Source of the DNA: Planctomycetota bacterium
GTDB taxonomy: Bacteria; Planctomycetota; Planctomycetia; Planctomycetales; Planctomycetaceae
Reading direction: 5' to 3'
Length of the DNA: 6,362 bases
Assembly (NCBI GenBank): GCA_023429275.1
Contig: JAEYWB010000109.1
Span: 1-6,362, forward strand
Part shown: positions 6,334 through 6,362 of the stretch, piece by piece
Numbering within the stretch: position 1 is the first letter of the stretch
Layout: each line of letters begins with the position of its first letter
Position numbers and translations under genes: made by a program
The notes under the pieces: generated by a model
Told to the model about the DNA's origin: nothing
Databases searched by the model: none
The model's input: the letters and a program-made list of their open reading frames with translations, nothing else

Positions 6334-6352
6334 CCAGGTCCATCGGACCTGG
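6334..6352. terminator. Perfect 8-bp hairpin, possible terminator
   Basis: CCAGGTCC (6334-6341) and GGACCTGG (6345-6352) pair perfectly around a 3-nt ATC loop. It could end the WXG100-like transcript, or belong to a gene beyond the right edge. No U-tract follows within the 10 visible bases. The rest of 6198-6362 contains no credible gene, only a direct repeat GGCGAGTC (6232-6239 and 6250-6257). Confidence 0.35.
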
Positions 6353-6362
6353 AGCCTGTCGA

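Noticed and set aside
6198..6362. Possible small gene or tRNA in the right-hand tail
   Set aside because: No plus frame of useful length, no cloverleaf pattern, and the minus frame at 6088-6321 is largely a shadow of the WXG100-like gene.

Overview
This GC-rich window most resembles a chromosomal stretch from a member of the Planctomycetota. The evidence is indirect: a sufE-sufS pair without sufBCD, an isolated and strongly diverged ketoacyl synthase, an orphan WXG100-like small protein, a GTG start and weak or absent Shine-Dalgarno sequences. The genus cannot be resolved from sequence reading alone. Nothing looks phage-derived or transposon-derived, and no RNA gene or CRISPR array was recognised.

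Layout. On the minus strand are the 5' 515 codons of ilvD (dihydroxy-acid dehydratase, C-terminus off the left edge) and, upstream of it, coaE (dephospho-CoA kinase). A 226-nt gap separates them and carries an unusual inverted array of 7-bp repeats. A divergent intergenic region (2425-2615) then leads to the plus-strand genes: sufE and sufS (sulfur mobilisation for Fe-S clusters), a ketoacyl-synthase-fold gene, and a 90-residue WXG100/ESAT-6-like gene. The last 165 nt hold no recognisable gene, only two small hairpins.

How the genes connect. SufS takes sulfur from cysteine and SufE accepts it as a persulfide for Fe-S assembly. IlvD is itself an Fe-S enzyme. It makes 2-ketoisovalerate, the precursor of valine, leucine and pantothenate, and CoaE performs the last step from pantothenate to CoA. 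The left two thirds of the window is therefore ordinary housekeeping with a loose Fe-S/CoA theme.

The most notable item is the ketoacyl-synthase-like protein. It keeps the overall FabF-type framework, but the nucleophilic Cys aligns with Glu, the second catalytic His aligns with Asn, and the C-terminal GFGGTN-type motif is lost. It is unlikely to be a normal condensing enzyme. It may be a chain-length-factor-like partner, a repurposed enzyme or a pseudoenzyme. Its neighbour is a WXG100-like protein whose WXG turn reads W-R-D, with no secretion machinery visible.
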